A stretch of DNA of 64,000 nt from Anaerolineae bacterium (GTDB taxonomy: Bacteria > Chloroflexota > Anaerolineae > Aggregatilineales > Phototrophicaceae), in NCBI GenBank assembly GCA_023382675.1, contig JAHDWN010000008.1, positions 31,232 through 95,231 on the forward strand, written 5' to 3'. This document shows positions 25,889-33,851 of the stretch, in pieces. Both the position numbers and the translations under genes were made by a program. Each line of letters opens with the position of its first letter. Position 1 is the first letter of the stretch. The notes below the pieces were generated by a model. That model searched no databases. It saw nothing but the letters and a program-made list of their open reading frames with translations, and was not told where the DNA came from.

Positions 25889-26422
25889 CTATCTATGCCA
25901 CCTGTGGATAAAGTAGGGATATTCTAGAACCTTCAATTCGGAAATGATGTCGCCCGGCACAGTAGCGATGACGAAGTAGGCATTCGCATGATCCGACTCC
26001 ACCAACAGGAAAGACCAGTCTGCATCCCCAATCAGCCGGGTGCCAGGCTCTCCAATGCTGTCCAGCGTCGGAGGGGGCTGTAATTCACCTCGCAGATACT
26101 GCGCCACAGTTGCCACGCCCTCGACCGGCAGGCTGAAACGCACAACGCCATCACTCAGCCCGGCGTCGCCGGTGATTTCAATGCGATTCCCCGCCGGGTC
26201 ATGCAGAGTCTGATCATGGCTGCCCTGTGACAGATTGAGCGTGAATCGGTAGGTCGGTTGAGCGTCGCCCTCTGCCGGAACAAAACACAGCTTGGTCTGG
26301 CCGACTCGAAGGTCAAGACGCTCCGGACTATGAAACAATAGTCTGAAGCCCAACCGATTCACATAGAAGTCCGCCAGCCCGTTCAGATCATTTGTTTCAA
26401 GTTGCAGACCAAGAAATGCCAT
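25889..26422 (-). CDS. VOC/glyoxalase-superfamily protein
   Basis: A cytoplasmic protein of about 177 residues with the VOC fold pattern: FLGLQLETNDLNGLADFYVNRLGFRLLF at the N terminus and a later LHDPAGNRIEIT, the usual second-strand signature. VOC proteins are metal-dependent lyases, dioxygenases or resistance proteins; the enzymatic type is not clear and an expected metal-binding Glu/His set is only partly visible. The ATG at 26422 has AAAGGAGAGAGG immediately upstream and is preferred to a start at 26464. It lies 107 nt after the YHS gene on the same strand. Confidence 0.8.
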   Translation of the reverse strand: MAFLGLQLETNDLNGLADFYVNRLGFRLLFHSPERLDLRVGQTKLCFVPAEGDAQPTYRFTLNLSQGSHDQTLHDPAGNRIEITGDAGLSDGVVRFSLPVEGVATVAQYLRGELQPPPTLDSIGEPGTRLIGDADWSFLLVESDHANAYFVIATVPGDIISELKVLEYPYFIHRWHR

Positions 26423-26528
26423 GCCTCTCTCCTTTAACGAGGGTACAGGCCGCCCATCGGACATTCAAGCGAAGTTGGCGTTCTCACTGCCGAACGGCGG
26501 CGTGCGCCCCCAAATGTTGAACGCGAAA

Positions 26529-26720
26529 CTATCCGTCGTGATGATGGTGTTCGGAATGTGCAGTAGATCCACCGAGGTAGCGTTCGGGGTCTTCATCGAA
26601 CGCCTTTTTGCAGCCCGGAGAGCAGAAGAGGTAGAGTTTCCCTTTGTACTCCGATTTACCCGCAGCCGATTCTTCACTCACTTGCATTCCGCAAACGGGG
26701 TCTGTGGTGACGATTTCCAT
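26529..26720 (-). CDS. YHS-domain metal-binding protein
   Basis: A 63-residue stand-alone YHS protein: TDPVCGMQVSEESAAG, then YKGKLYLFCSPGCKKAF and DPERYLGG, ending in a His-rich tail SEHHHHDG. YHS domains bind copper and occur fused to copper ATPases and reductases. The GGAAAGGGATG upstream provides a ribosome site for the ATG at 26720. It carries the same domain type as the C terminus of the island's histidine kinase. Box 7 lies 116-127 bp upstream, tying it to the same regulon. A copper chaperone or sensor-partner role is a fair inference. Confidence 0.9.
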   Translation of the reverse strand: MEIVTTDPVCGMQVSEESAAGKSEYKGKLYLFCSPGCKKAFDEDPERYLGGSTAHSEHHHHDG

Positions 26721-26835
26721 CGGACATCCCTTTCCTTAATTCAATTAACGGCCAGCGATTGAGAACCCGTGCCAGGTAACGTGCTGTGGCACGCCTTCTA
26801 CCTCAACTATATGAATTCTTGGCTCTTTGCACCAC

Positions 26836-26847
26836 AGCCAAATGGCG
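26836..26847. promoter_or_regulatory. Copper-island box 7 (YHS/VOC operon)
   Basis: AGCCAAATGGCG followed by GG; its complement CGCCATTTGGCT differs from box 6 only at the last base. Centre is about 121 bp before the YHS ATG. Confidence 0.55.
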
Positions 26848-26961
26848 GGATTGTGGCAAGCAGAATGCTCCTGGCGCATCTAAGGACAGCCATTGAAACT
26901 GAGACGAGTTGGAGATGTTTTGGTATAGTAGGCTCTATTCCCGATGCTGGCGAGCGAATAT

Positions 26962-27255
26962 ATGGCCGACCCGCAACCACTATTCACAGTCTCGAACCAT
27001 CACGCTGAGTCGTGCGGGAAGCCGCCACACATTCACGGTGATGTCCGCAAACGCTACGAGAACGAGTACGGCGAACAAGCAATATTCGTCTACGACTACG
27101 AAGTGAACGAAGGCACGCTCTGGATGGGAGATGCCGGGTGGGGAAAGCCGTACAAAGTCGTGAACGGCACTGTGCCCGAACTCGTGATGGGGCGCGAAGA
27201 GATGATCTGGCTGATGAACTGCTGGCAGACCGCCGTTAAGCGGCTTCCGAAATGA
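26962..27255 (+). CDS. Repeat-borne small protein of unknown function (97 aa)
   Basis: This is the only intact copy in the window of the small ORF at the 5' end of the dispersed repeat. It reads MADPQPLFTVSNHHAESCGK, then PPHIHGDVRKRYENEYGEQ, AIFVYDYEVNEGTLWMGDAGW and VPELVMGREEMIWLMNCWQ. There is no signal peptide or membrane segment. The ATG at 26962 has GGCGAG about eight bases upstream; an ATG at 26944 would add six residues. Comparison with the decayed copy at 4080-4384 shows conservation of amino acids despite many base changes, supporting past coding function. I know no family for it. Confidence 0.6.
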   Translation: MADPQPLFTVSNHHAESCGKPPHIHGDVRKRYENEYGEQAIFVYDYEVNEGTLWMGDAGWGKPYKVVNGTVPELVMGREEMIWLMNCWQTAVKRLPK

Positions 27256-27422
27256 AAAGGGCGGTGTGAACCGCCCGGAGAAAATTGACGTAAGTCGAAA
27301 TCTCAGGCAGAAGCAGTACCTTTCCACCACTTGCGTAGCGGTGGAACCAGAGCCACTTTGTACACACAAGCGTCCGACCCCCGTCGGCCCCGAATGAGTA
27401 CAAAAAGTGTTCAATGTGACAA

Positions 27423-27448
27423 GTCCGCTGCACTACAGCGGGCTTTTT
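27423..27448 (+). terminator. Intrinsic terminator inside repeat copy 3
   Basis: Stem GTCCGCTG / CAGCGGGC with loop CACTA, then TTTTT. The loop has two compensating-neutral changes versus copies 1 and 2 while the stem is unchanged. Confidence 0.75.
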
Positions 27449-27551
27449 GATTCTCATCAATCCGAGAGAATCCGATCGCGGGTTCGACCTTCGATCAGCA
27501 TACTCCAGAAACTGCGACAGACGGGTGTGTATCTGCCACTCCGCTGAGCAA

Positions 27552-28436
27552 CTACTTTATACCTGTACCTAGAGCACCGAACCCTTCCATGAACTGCCGC
27601 CGCAAGAACAAGAACAGGATGATGATGGGCACTGTCGCCAGCGTCGAGCCAGCCATGACCAGGTCGTAAGACGGGTAATATTGTGTGACCAGCGTGCTCA
27701 GCCCCACCGCCAACGGCATTCGTTCGGGACTACGGAAGACGATCAGCGGCCAGAGAAGGTTGTTCCAATACTCTAGGGCAAATAGCACCAGCAGCGTCGC
27801 AATCGCCGGTCGGCTTATGGGAACCGCGATAGAGAAGAATAAGCGATACTCGCTCGCTCCGTCAACGCGTGCTGCGTCGAGCAGTTCATCCTCGATCGAC
27901 AGCATATACTGACGCATGAAGAAGATGCCTATTGGGTGCGCTGCCAGCGGCAGAATCGCCCCCACAAGTGTGTCAACTAAACCCATTTTGACGATCATGA
28001 CGAACAGCGGGATGATCAGCAGGTAAAACGGTATCATCTGCGACAGAAGGATTAAGATTAGCAGCGTGTTCCGGCCACGGAATCGGTATTTCGCCAGCGC
28101 AAATCCGCCCATCGCGCAAATTGTGACCGAAGCGATGGAAAAGCCGAGCGACTGAACGACTGAATTGGCGAACCAGTTCAGGTATGGAACGCTGCTGAAT
28201 AGCCTTGAATAGTTGTCGAGCGTCGTCACAGTCGGAAGCATGTTCGTGCCGGAAGTAAAGATCAGGCCAAGCGGCCGCACTGAACTCAGCACCATCCAGT
28301 ACAGCGGAATCAGGAACAGAAAAGCAAGGATCAAGAAGATCACAAGGATAGTGATCTTCGACACTGTGAATTGTCTGCCACGACTTACCTGTACATCTGT
28401 CGGTGAAGCCGTCGAATACTGAGAGGCTGCGCTCAT
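27552..28436 (-). CDS. Sugar ABC transporter permease, MalG-like (arabinoside importer 1)
   Basis: A membrane permease of 294 residues, family CUT1 second subunit. The first segment ITILVIFLILAFLFLIPLYWMVLSS contains the PLYWM pattern common to MalG-type proteins. The EAA loop is LLDAARVDGASEYRLFFSIAVP at about residues 185-206, and GFALAKYRFRGR is another conserved block. It is the last gene of the operon GH51, binding protein, permease, permease on the minus strand, 5 nt after the preceding permease. Substrate is probably arabinose oligomers, based on neighbours. Confidence 0.92.
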   Translation of the reverse strand: MSAASQYSTASPTDVQVSRGRQFTVSKITILVIFLILAFLFLIPLYWMVLSSVRPLGLIFTSGTNMLPTVTTLDNYSRLFSSVPYLNWFANSVVQSLGFSIASVTICAMGGFALAKYRFRGRNTLLILILLSQMIPFYLLIIPLFVMIVKMGLVDTLVGAILPLAAHPIGIFFMRQYMLSIEDELLDAARVDGASEYRLFFSIAVPISRPAIATLLVLFALEYWNNLLWPLIVFRSPERMPLAVGLSTLVTQYYPSYDLVMAGSTLATVPIIILFLFLRRQFMEGFGALGTGIK

Positions 28437-28441
28437 CTTGG

Positions 28442-29335
28442 TTAACCCTCTCTCTGAAATGCGCCGAAGAACCGGAACTGGATGAGCGAAAGAATGAAGA
28501 TGATCAGAGCCAGAACCACGCCCATCGCAGCCGCCGACCCCAGGTTAAACGAATTGAAGGCCGTGCGATAAATCAGATAGGCCAGGCTCAATCCGCCATC
28601 ACCAGGTGATTGTCCGCCAGGATAGAGGATATAAGGCTCGACGAACACCTGAAAGCCGCCGATAATCGTCAGAATTACCACAAATAAGGTCGTTGGCCGC
28701 AACAAAGGCAGGGTAATCCGCCAGAACATTTGAAAGGCATTCGCGCCATCAATCGCTGCAGCCTCATAGATTTCTTTCGATATGTTCACAAGACCGGAAC
28801 TGAAATAGATAATGTTGATGCCGGTCCAGCGCCAGGCCGCCAGCAGTATAAGCGATGGAATCGCCAACTCAGCCACTTCCAGCCAGCGCTGCGGCTGTGC
28901 GCCAACCTGTTCAATGGCACTATTTAGCAAGCCGGTCGGGTTCAAAACCGCCCGAAACACTGTGCCGACTACCACCAGTGAGGTTAGCGCGGGTAGGAAC
29001 AAAATGGTACGAAACACCGTCGCTTTAACCACACGACCTGAGTCGAGCAGGACAGCGATAATCAGGGGTATCGGAATCAGAACTATCAGCGTGCCGACGG
29101 TATACAGGGTGGTATTGCGAAGCGCGACACCAAAGCGAACATTCGAAGCCAGCGCCTCGTAATTGGCTACGCCGTTGAACTCACCTGTATTGATCCCCTG
29201 GATCTTCTGGAAGCTCATCAGCACGGCGAGAACAACGGGGAAGACTTTGAAGACGAGGAACAGTATCAGGAATGGCGCCAGAAAAACCCACGGAGCAGCT
29301 TTTCGGCTGTAAATGAAGGTTGTAAGCCTGTTCAT
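28442..29335 (-). CDS. Sugar ABC transporter permease, MalF-like (arabinoside importer 1)
   Basis: A membrane permease of 297 residues, CUT1 first subunit. The N-terminal region APWVFLAPFLILFLVFKVFPV is typical. The EAA loop reads IYEAAAIDGANAFQMFWRITLPLL at about residues 190-213. It pairs with the MalG-like protein encoded directly after it. No ATPase gene lies in this operon; CUT1 systems often share a separately encoded MsmK/MalK-type ATPase, so one must be provided from elsewhere in the genome. Confidence 0.92.
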   Translation of the reverse strand: MNRLTTFIYSRKAAPWVFLAPFLILFLVFKVFPVVLAVLMSFQKIQGINTGEFNGVANYEALASNVRFGVALRNTTLYTVGTLIVLIPIPLIIAVLLDSGRVVKATVFRTILFLPALTSLVVVGTVFRAVLNPTGLLNSAIEQVGAQPQRWLEVAELAIPSLILLAAWRWTGINIIYFSSGLVNISKEIYEAAAIDGANAFQMFWRITLPLLRPTTLFVVILTIIGGFQVFVEPYILYPGGQSPGDGGLSLAYLIYRTAFNSFNLGSAAAMGVVLALIIFILSLIQFRFFGAFQREG

Positions 29336-29442
29336 AGAACAATTCCCAGTCTACTTGATGAGGTGTTCAGGCTTCAAAAACAGTCTGGCACAATCATGCC
29401 GGGGTGGACGACGCCCACCCCGGTATGACCATGAGCTATTGA

Positions 29443-30750
29443 TTATTGAGCGGCCTGCTCAACCTGGTCTGCCGCCGCTTGCAGAGCCGTTGCAACATCG
29501 GCGTTATTGGCGAAGATCTCGTAGTAGGTCTGTGATCGAAGCACATCGACCGCGTCTGCATACAGTGGGCCAAGGTATTCGACCGCGAGGTTCGACTGCA
29601 GTTCCTTGATGGTCGTGAAGACCGACTCGTTGCCGAAGTACTCAAGTGGCGCAGCAAGCGCCGGATCGTCGTAGATGTCCGTGCGGAGCGGGTCGAAGCC
29701 CAGGTCTGTCCAGATGCGAATGGTCGCGTCTCTCTCAAGCTTGGTGAAAGCCATGAAGTCCATGGCCAGCTGCAGTTTTTCCGGCGCGATCTGCAAGGTG
29801 ATGGCCGTGCCCGTGCCGCCGCCCATCGTACTGGTGTAGCCGCCCTCTTCGAAGACAGGCATTGGCCGAACCAGAATCTTGCCGTCGAGATCGGTCATAA
29901 GCTGAGAAAAGCGGATCATGTACCACTGCGGCATCCAGACGGAACCGAACATGCCCTGGACCATCGCATCATAGAAAGCCTGATCGTGGTTGCCCGTTCC
30001 AGGTGTAAGCGAAGCGATCTGGGAGTCGTAAATCATGTCCTTGACGAACTGGACGGCATCGATGTTCTCCTGGCTCGTGAGAATGAAGTTGCCATCCGCG
30101 TCATAGATACCGCCGCCGTTCATCAGTTGCAGCGCCAGTGCGCTGAACCGATCTGCGGTTTCAATGTGGGTCATCCAGCGATCAATTTCGCCATCGCCAT
30201 TGGTGTCCGCCGTGACTTGCTTGCCGGCTTCCACGTAGTCATCCCAGGTCCTGATGCTGTCGATGTCGACGCCTGCCGCGTCCATGACATCCTTATTGTA
30301 GTACATAACGAACGTGCCGACGTGATAGTCGATACCGTACTGCGCCCCGTCCTTCTGATAGGGCGCGAGACGAGTCTGCAAGAGCACGTCGCTATACGGT
30401 GCAACAACGTCGGTCAGATCGTAGAGCTGTATCTCACCCTTCATGAACGTCGGGAACTTGGCGATTTCGATGTCAACCAGGTCAGGCGCGCCGACGCCGG
30501 ATAGCAGGGCCGCCAGCAGGTTATCATGCATGGCCTGATATTCGGAAGTCGTTGCATTCAGCGTGATTTGACGATCCGGATTGGCTTCGTTCCAGCGCGC
30601 GGCTGAATCTTCCCAGAAGGTCTGGTGAGCGGGTACAAATGTCCAGAACGACAGTTCCGTGGCGTCCTGTGCACCGACGACCGGCGCCATCGCCAGAACG
30701 CCAAGCACGACTACGAGAAAAAGAGAAAGAGCTGCAGTACGTTTCAACAT
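29443..30750 (-). CDS. Sugar ABC transporter substrate-binding protein (arabinoside importer 1)
   Basis: A secreted binding protein of about 435 residues. A signal peptide (TAALSLFLVVVLGVLAMAP, then VVGAQ) precedes a family-1 solute-binding fold beginning LSFWTFVPAHQTFWEDSAARWNEANP. The second ATG at 30750 is chosen because AGGGAG lies eight bases upstream; the first at 30756 is too close to it. It is placed between GH51 and two permeases, so the ligand is probably an arabinose-containing oligosaccharide. The 107-nt gap before the permease at 29335 includes GGGGTGG-CGTCG-CCACCCC (inverted repeat near 29402-29421), a likely attenuating or stabilising hairpin after the binding-protein gene. Confidence 0.92.
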   Translation of the reverse strand: MLKRTAALSLFLVVVLGVLAMAPVVGAQDATELSFWTFVPAHQTFWEDSAARWNEANPDRQITLNATTSEYQAMHDNLLAALLSGVGAPDLVDIEIAKFPTFMKGEIQLYDLTDVVAPYSDVLLQTRLAPYQKDGAQYGIDYHVGTFVMYYNKDVMDAAGVDIDSIRTWDDYVEAGKQVTADTNGDGEIDRWMTHIETADRFSALALQLMNGGGIYDADGNFILTSQENIDAVQFVKDMIYDSQIASLTPGTGNHDQAFYDAMVQGMFGSVWMPQWYMIRFSQLMTDLDGKILVRPMPVFEEGGYTSTMGGGTGTAITLQIAPEKLQLAMDFMAFTKLERDATIRIWTDLGFDPLRTDIYDDPALAAPLEYFGNESVFTTIKELQSNLAVEYLGPLYADAVDVLRSQTYYEIFANNADVATALQAAADQVEQAAQ

Positions 30751-30775
30751 CTTCATATCTCCCTAACCAAGTATT

Positions 30776-32251
30776 TCAAGCGAGATCACTGACGAGAACC
30801 GTAACCGAATGCGGCGCAAATGTGTGAACGTATCCCTTCCTTTCTACTTTAAGGTCGGTTCTGGAAACACCAACGGTGGTGGGATGATCAAATGAGTTCT
30901 CTGATTTAATATCCGGTCCATTTACTTCGAAAACTTGAACCGGGCCAGAGAATCCACCAGTATCGCCGAGAGTAATCGCCGTCTCCAACGCTTTGGTTTT
31001 GCTGCGATTGACGACGTAAAGCGCCAGTTGTTTCTTCTCTTCGTTGAGTGTGGCGGCAACATCGAGCGTGCGAACCCCGATGTGGTTACCCGTGCTAAAG
31101 GTGTCGCCTTTCCAGAACACGTCGAGCGCCGTCGTCCCACAGGTATTGCTGTAGAGCTCGAATGGATAAAAGATCGTTTGTAGGAACAAGCCGTTCGGGT
31201 TGGTAAAGATCGGCGCAATGACGTTGACGACCTGCGCAAGATTTGCCATGCGGACAGAGGCAGCGTGGCGAATGAACGCATTTAGTTGAATTGCAACCAC
31301 CAGCGCATCTTCAAGGTTGTAGATTTCTTCAAGGGTGTTGGAGAAATCGCCAGCTTCTGAGCGTTTGCGATACCAGACATTCCATTCATCGACGCCGATG
31401 GCAATCGGATTCTCTAGTTTGTGCTGCAAGCGCAGCATACGCATCAATCCTTCATAGGCGCTCAGCCGATCCTCGAGCAGTTCTGATACAGCCATGTAAG
31501 CTTCGAAGTCGTTCGTCGGGTTGCCAACATACCAGTGAATGCCGAGGTAATCGATCAACTTGCCCGCCTGCTCGACCAGCAGTCCGGCTCGCGCGACAAT
31601 ATCACCATCCCAGTCGGACGTCACAGCAGCGGTTAGCTTGATGGTCGGGTCAACCCACTTCATCACTTTGGCAAATTCCAAATACGCGCGAGCATATTCC
31701 TCGGGCGTCTTCGCCCCAATCTGCCAGTGCCCATCCACCTCGTTGCCGATGCCCCAGTACTTCACGTTGTGCGGTGCATCGAAGCCATGCTGGCGCCGCA
31801 ATTTGACCAGTGCCGTCTCTTGAGTGCCGTTACAATACTCGACCCAGTCGCGTGCCTCACGCATATCGCCATCGCCGCAGTTCACTACCAGGAACGGCTC
31901 AGTCTCCAATTTGCGACAAAACTGAACGAATTCATTGGTGCCAAATCGATTGGACTCGACTGAGTTCCAGGCAAGCTCCGCGCGCGCGGGACGCTCCTCA
32001 ACCGGGCCGACACCGTCGCGCCAGCGATAGCCCGAAACAAAATTGCCACCAGGATAGCGTAGAATGGGCATCCGAAGCCGACAGAGCGCTTCGAAGACGT
32101 CGGTGCGAATACCGTTTTCGTCGGACAGCGGCGAGTTTGGCTCGTAGATGCCTCCATAGATGCAGCGCCCAAGGTGCTCGGCAAAACCCCCGAAGATGTT
32201 GCGGTCAATCGACGCGAGAACCCGATCCAAATCAACGCGTATTTGATCCAT
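30776..32251 (-). CDS. Alpha-L-arabinofuranosidase, GH51
   Basis: A cytoplasmic enzyme of 491 residues that releases terminal arabinofuranose from arabino-oligosaccharides. The N terminus LDRVLASIDRNIFGGFAEHLGRCIYGGIYEP and RYPGGNFVSGYRW are classic GH51. The acid/base Glu171 lies in KYWGIGNEVDG and the nucleophile Glu289 in AIGVDEWNVWY. A C-terminal beta-sandwich follows. No signal peptide, so it acts on imported oligomers. It is the first gene of the operon with the importer; a strong promoter TTGACT-N17-TATAAT lies upstream, and a LacI-type regulator is divergently encoded. Confidence 0.95.
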   Translation of the reverse strand: MDQIRVDLDRVLASIDRNIFGGFAEHLGRCIYGGIYEPNSPLSDENGIRTDVFEALCRLRMPILRYPGGNFVSGYRWRDGVGPVEERPARAELAWNSVESNRFGTNEFVQFCRKLETEPFLVVNCGDGDMREARDWVEYCNGTQETALVKLRRQHGFDAPHNVKYWGIGNEVDGHWQIGAKTPEEYARAYLEFAKVMKWVDPTIKLTAAVTSDWDGDIVARAGLLVEQAGKLIDYLGIHWYVGNPTNDFEAYMAVSELLEDRLSAYEGLMRMLRLQHKLENPIAIGVDEWNVWYRKRSEAGDFSNTLEEIYNLEDALVVAIQLNAFIRHAASVRMANLAQVVNVIAPIFTNPNGLFLQTIFYPFELYSNTCGTTALDVFWKGDTFSTGNHIGVRTLDVAATLNEEKKQLALYVVNRSKTKALETAITLGDTGGFSGPVQVFEVNGPDIKSENSFDHPTTVGVSRTDLKVERKGYVHTFAPHSVTVLVSDLA

Positions 32252-32498
32252 GACAGAATCCTATGGGGATGTGGGGTGAAGTGGTTAAGTTGATCGGCCC
32301 GCGTGGAATATTCACCCTGCCGCATCGACGTTCAGCAAGGGGACTCACGCTGAAGCCAATCGCTAACAAAGCAAAGAGTGAGAGTTGTAAACCGCTCACT
32401 TGACGCTTAATGAACAAACAGCCTATCATAAGTAATTATTGCAAGCTTCAAATAGCGCTATATTTTGATTTTCAGCGCGAGAATGCTTGCGTATTTGA

Positions 32499-32527
32499 AT
32501 TATATGAGGATTTTTTGAACAAGTCAA
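32499..32527 (-). promoter_or_regulatory. Sigma-70 type promoter for the GH51 operon
   Basis: On the minus strand: -35 TTGACT (32527-32522), 17-bp spacer, -10 TATAAT (32504-32499). It leaves a leader of about 240 nt before the GH51 ATG. The palindrome ATAGCGCTAT (32452-32461) lies early in that leader and could be a repressor site. Confidence 0.65.
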
Positions 32528-32555
32528 ATGATTCGTTCAGGTTTGTTTATCGATT

Positions 32556-32568
32556 TGTTTAGTAAACA
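32556..32568. promoter_or_regulatory. Candidate LacI-family operator
   Basis: Perfect inverted repeat TGTTTA-G-TAAACA, 18 bp before the LacI gene start and about 29 bp upstream of the GH51 -35 element, placed to control both directions. Confidence 0.55.
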
Positions 32569-32586
32569 CCTGAGGATTCTGAAGCT

Positions 32587-33636
32587 GTGGTGAAAAAAAA
32601 ACCTACGATGCGTGACGTGGCGAGAGAAGCCAATGTCTCCCCTGCTGCTGTCTGGATGGCGATTCATAATAAGCCCGGGGTCGCCTCGGAGACATCCCAA
32701 CGAATTTGGGAGACGATCTCGCGTCTGGGCTATACGGTCAAGAGTGTCTCAGACGACCCTGTTGCGCACACCGTTGGGCTGCTGATCGAGAAGGGCTCGA
32801 TCCCTGCCATCATGGACAGTTTCTATGGTGACGTGATCCGAGGTTTTCAATCCGAGGCACAGCGCAATGGCTATCATGTCAATCTCGTCATGTACGACCG
32901 CGTTCATGAACGTCTTGATCTACTTCGGAATGGTTTCACCAGGTCCATTGCTGGGCTGGCGGTCGCCAACGATGGCGATATCACGCCCGATATGGTCATT
33001 GAACTCAAGAAGACAAACCTACCCGTGATCCTGATCGAGAATCACCTCGACAGTGAATATATTCCTTGCGTATTGGGTGACAACTTCACCGCTGGCTATA
33101 TGGCAACCCGGTACCTTTTGAGTTTAGGGCACCAGGACATTGCTGTCCTGCCGGGGCCAGAAAAATATAGCAGTCTGGTCGACCGCTTGCGCGGTTGCAT
33201 GGCGGCAATGGCAGAGGTTGGATTGCTCATACCGCCTGAGTGGCTGCCAAAACCACTGTCCGGCTATCCCCTCAAAGGCTATCAGCAAATGAAGGAAATC
33301 ATCGCGCTGGATCGTCGTCCCACAGCTGTCGTTGCCATCAGCGACAAGACGGCCATCGGCGCGATGGAAGCGATCAGAGAGTTCGGCTTACAGATTCCTG
33401 ATGACATCGCTATTGCCAGCATCGACAACATTGCTGAAAGCGCTTACACCCGCCCTTCGCTAACGACCGTGCATGTTCCCAAAATGGAAATGGGCATATT
33501 AGCTTTTCAGCGGCTTCACCATCTCATCACAAGTAAGAATGATATTCCTGTCAAGAACATCGTTTACAGCGAACTCATCGTGCGCGAGTCATCCGGGCCG
33601 GCGCGCAACTTGTCACTGACCGGGGACAGAATATGA
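32587..33636 (+). CDS. LacI-family transcriptional regulator (arabinose region)
   Basis: A repressor of 349 residues. The N-terminal HTH PTMRDVAREANVSPAAVWMAIHNKP with RIWETISRLGY is followed by a periplasmic-binding-like ligand domain that starts HTVGLLIEKGSIP and includes LPVILIENHLDSEYIPCVLGDN and PTAVVAISDKTAIGAMEAIREFG. The start is one of two tandem GTG codons at 32587/32590. It is divergent from the GH51/importer operon and followed by araA on the same strand. Arabinose or an oligomer as inducer is inferred from neighbours. The same reading frame stays open after its stop (see 33637-33828). Confidence 0.92.
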   Translation: MVKKKPTMRDVAREANVSPAAVWMAIHNKPGVASETSQRIWETISRLGYTVKSVSDDPVAHTVGLLIEKGSIPAIMDSFYGDVIRGFQSEAQRNGYHVNLVMYDRVHERLDLLRNGFTRSIAGLAVANDGDITPDMVIELKKTNLPVILIENHLDSEYIPCVLGDNFTAGYMATRYLLSLGHQDIAVLPGPEKYSSLVDRLRGCMAAMAEVGLLIPPEWLPKPLSGYPLKGYQQMKEIIALDRRPTAVVAISDKTAIGAMEAIREFGLQIPDDIAIASIDNIAESAYTRPSLTTVHVPKMEMGILAFQRLHHLITSKNDIPVKNIVYSELIVRESSGPARNLSLTGDRI

Positions 33637-33828
33637 GTTGAATGCACCGAAACCCAATGGGTTTCTGCCACGGGCAACAACGCTGAAACCGCAGCGAAAG
33701 CCGCCAATATGACCGAGGATAACGCCTCCATCGTCTGGACAGCCTTGCAGATGGGCTCATCGCTGTCCATCGCGCAATCGGATATTGACAAGCTCCATGA
33801 CCGTTATCAGAACGTGTATGAACAGTAA
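33637..33828 (+). pseudogene. Possible gene remnant between the LacI gene and araA
   Basis: Directly after the regulator's TGA the same frame is open for 63 codons and ends at TAA 33826-33828. It reads TETQWVSATGNNAETAAKAA, then MTEDNASIVWTALQMGSSL and SIDKLHDRY-like helical sequence. It has no start codon with a ribosome site, so it is not a normal gene; it may be the tail of a decayed protein. I do not recognise the family. The alternative is chance openness. Confidence 0.25.
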
Positions 33829-33851
33829 CTCGCCTGAAGGGCATAAATCTG

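Larger units (their letters stand above)
26962..27489 (+). repeat. Dispersed repeat copy 3 (long copy with intact ORF)
   Basis: Order: small ORF, hairpin GGGCGGT-GTGA-ACCGCCC (27259-27276), conserved middle, tRNA-3'-like 18-nt block (27376-27393), terminator (27423-27448), and shared 3' end GATCGCGGGTTCGACC finishing at 27489. Compared with copies 1 and 2 the spacer between the tRNA-like block and the terminator is two bases shorter. The remaining sequence to 27551 is unique and holds nothing I recognise. Confidence 0.8.
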
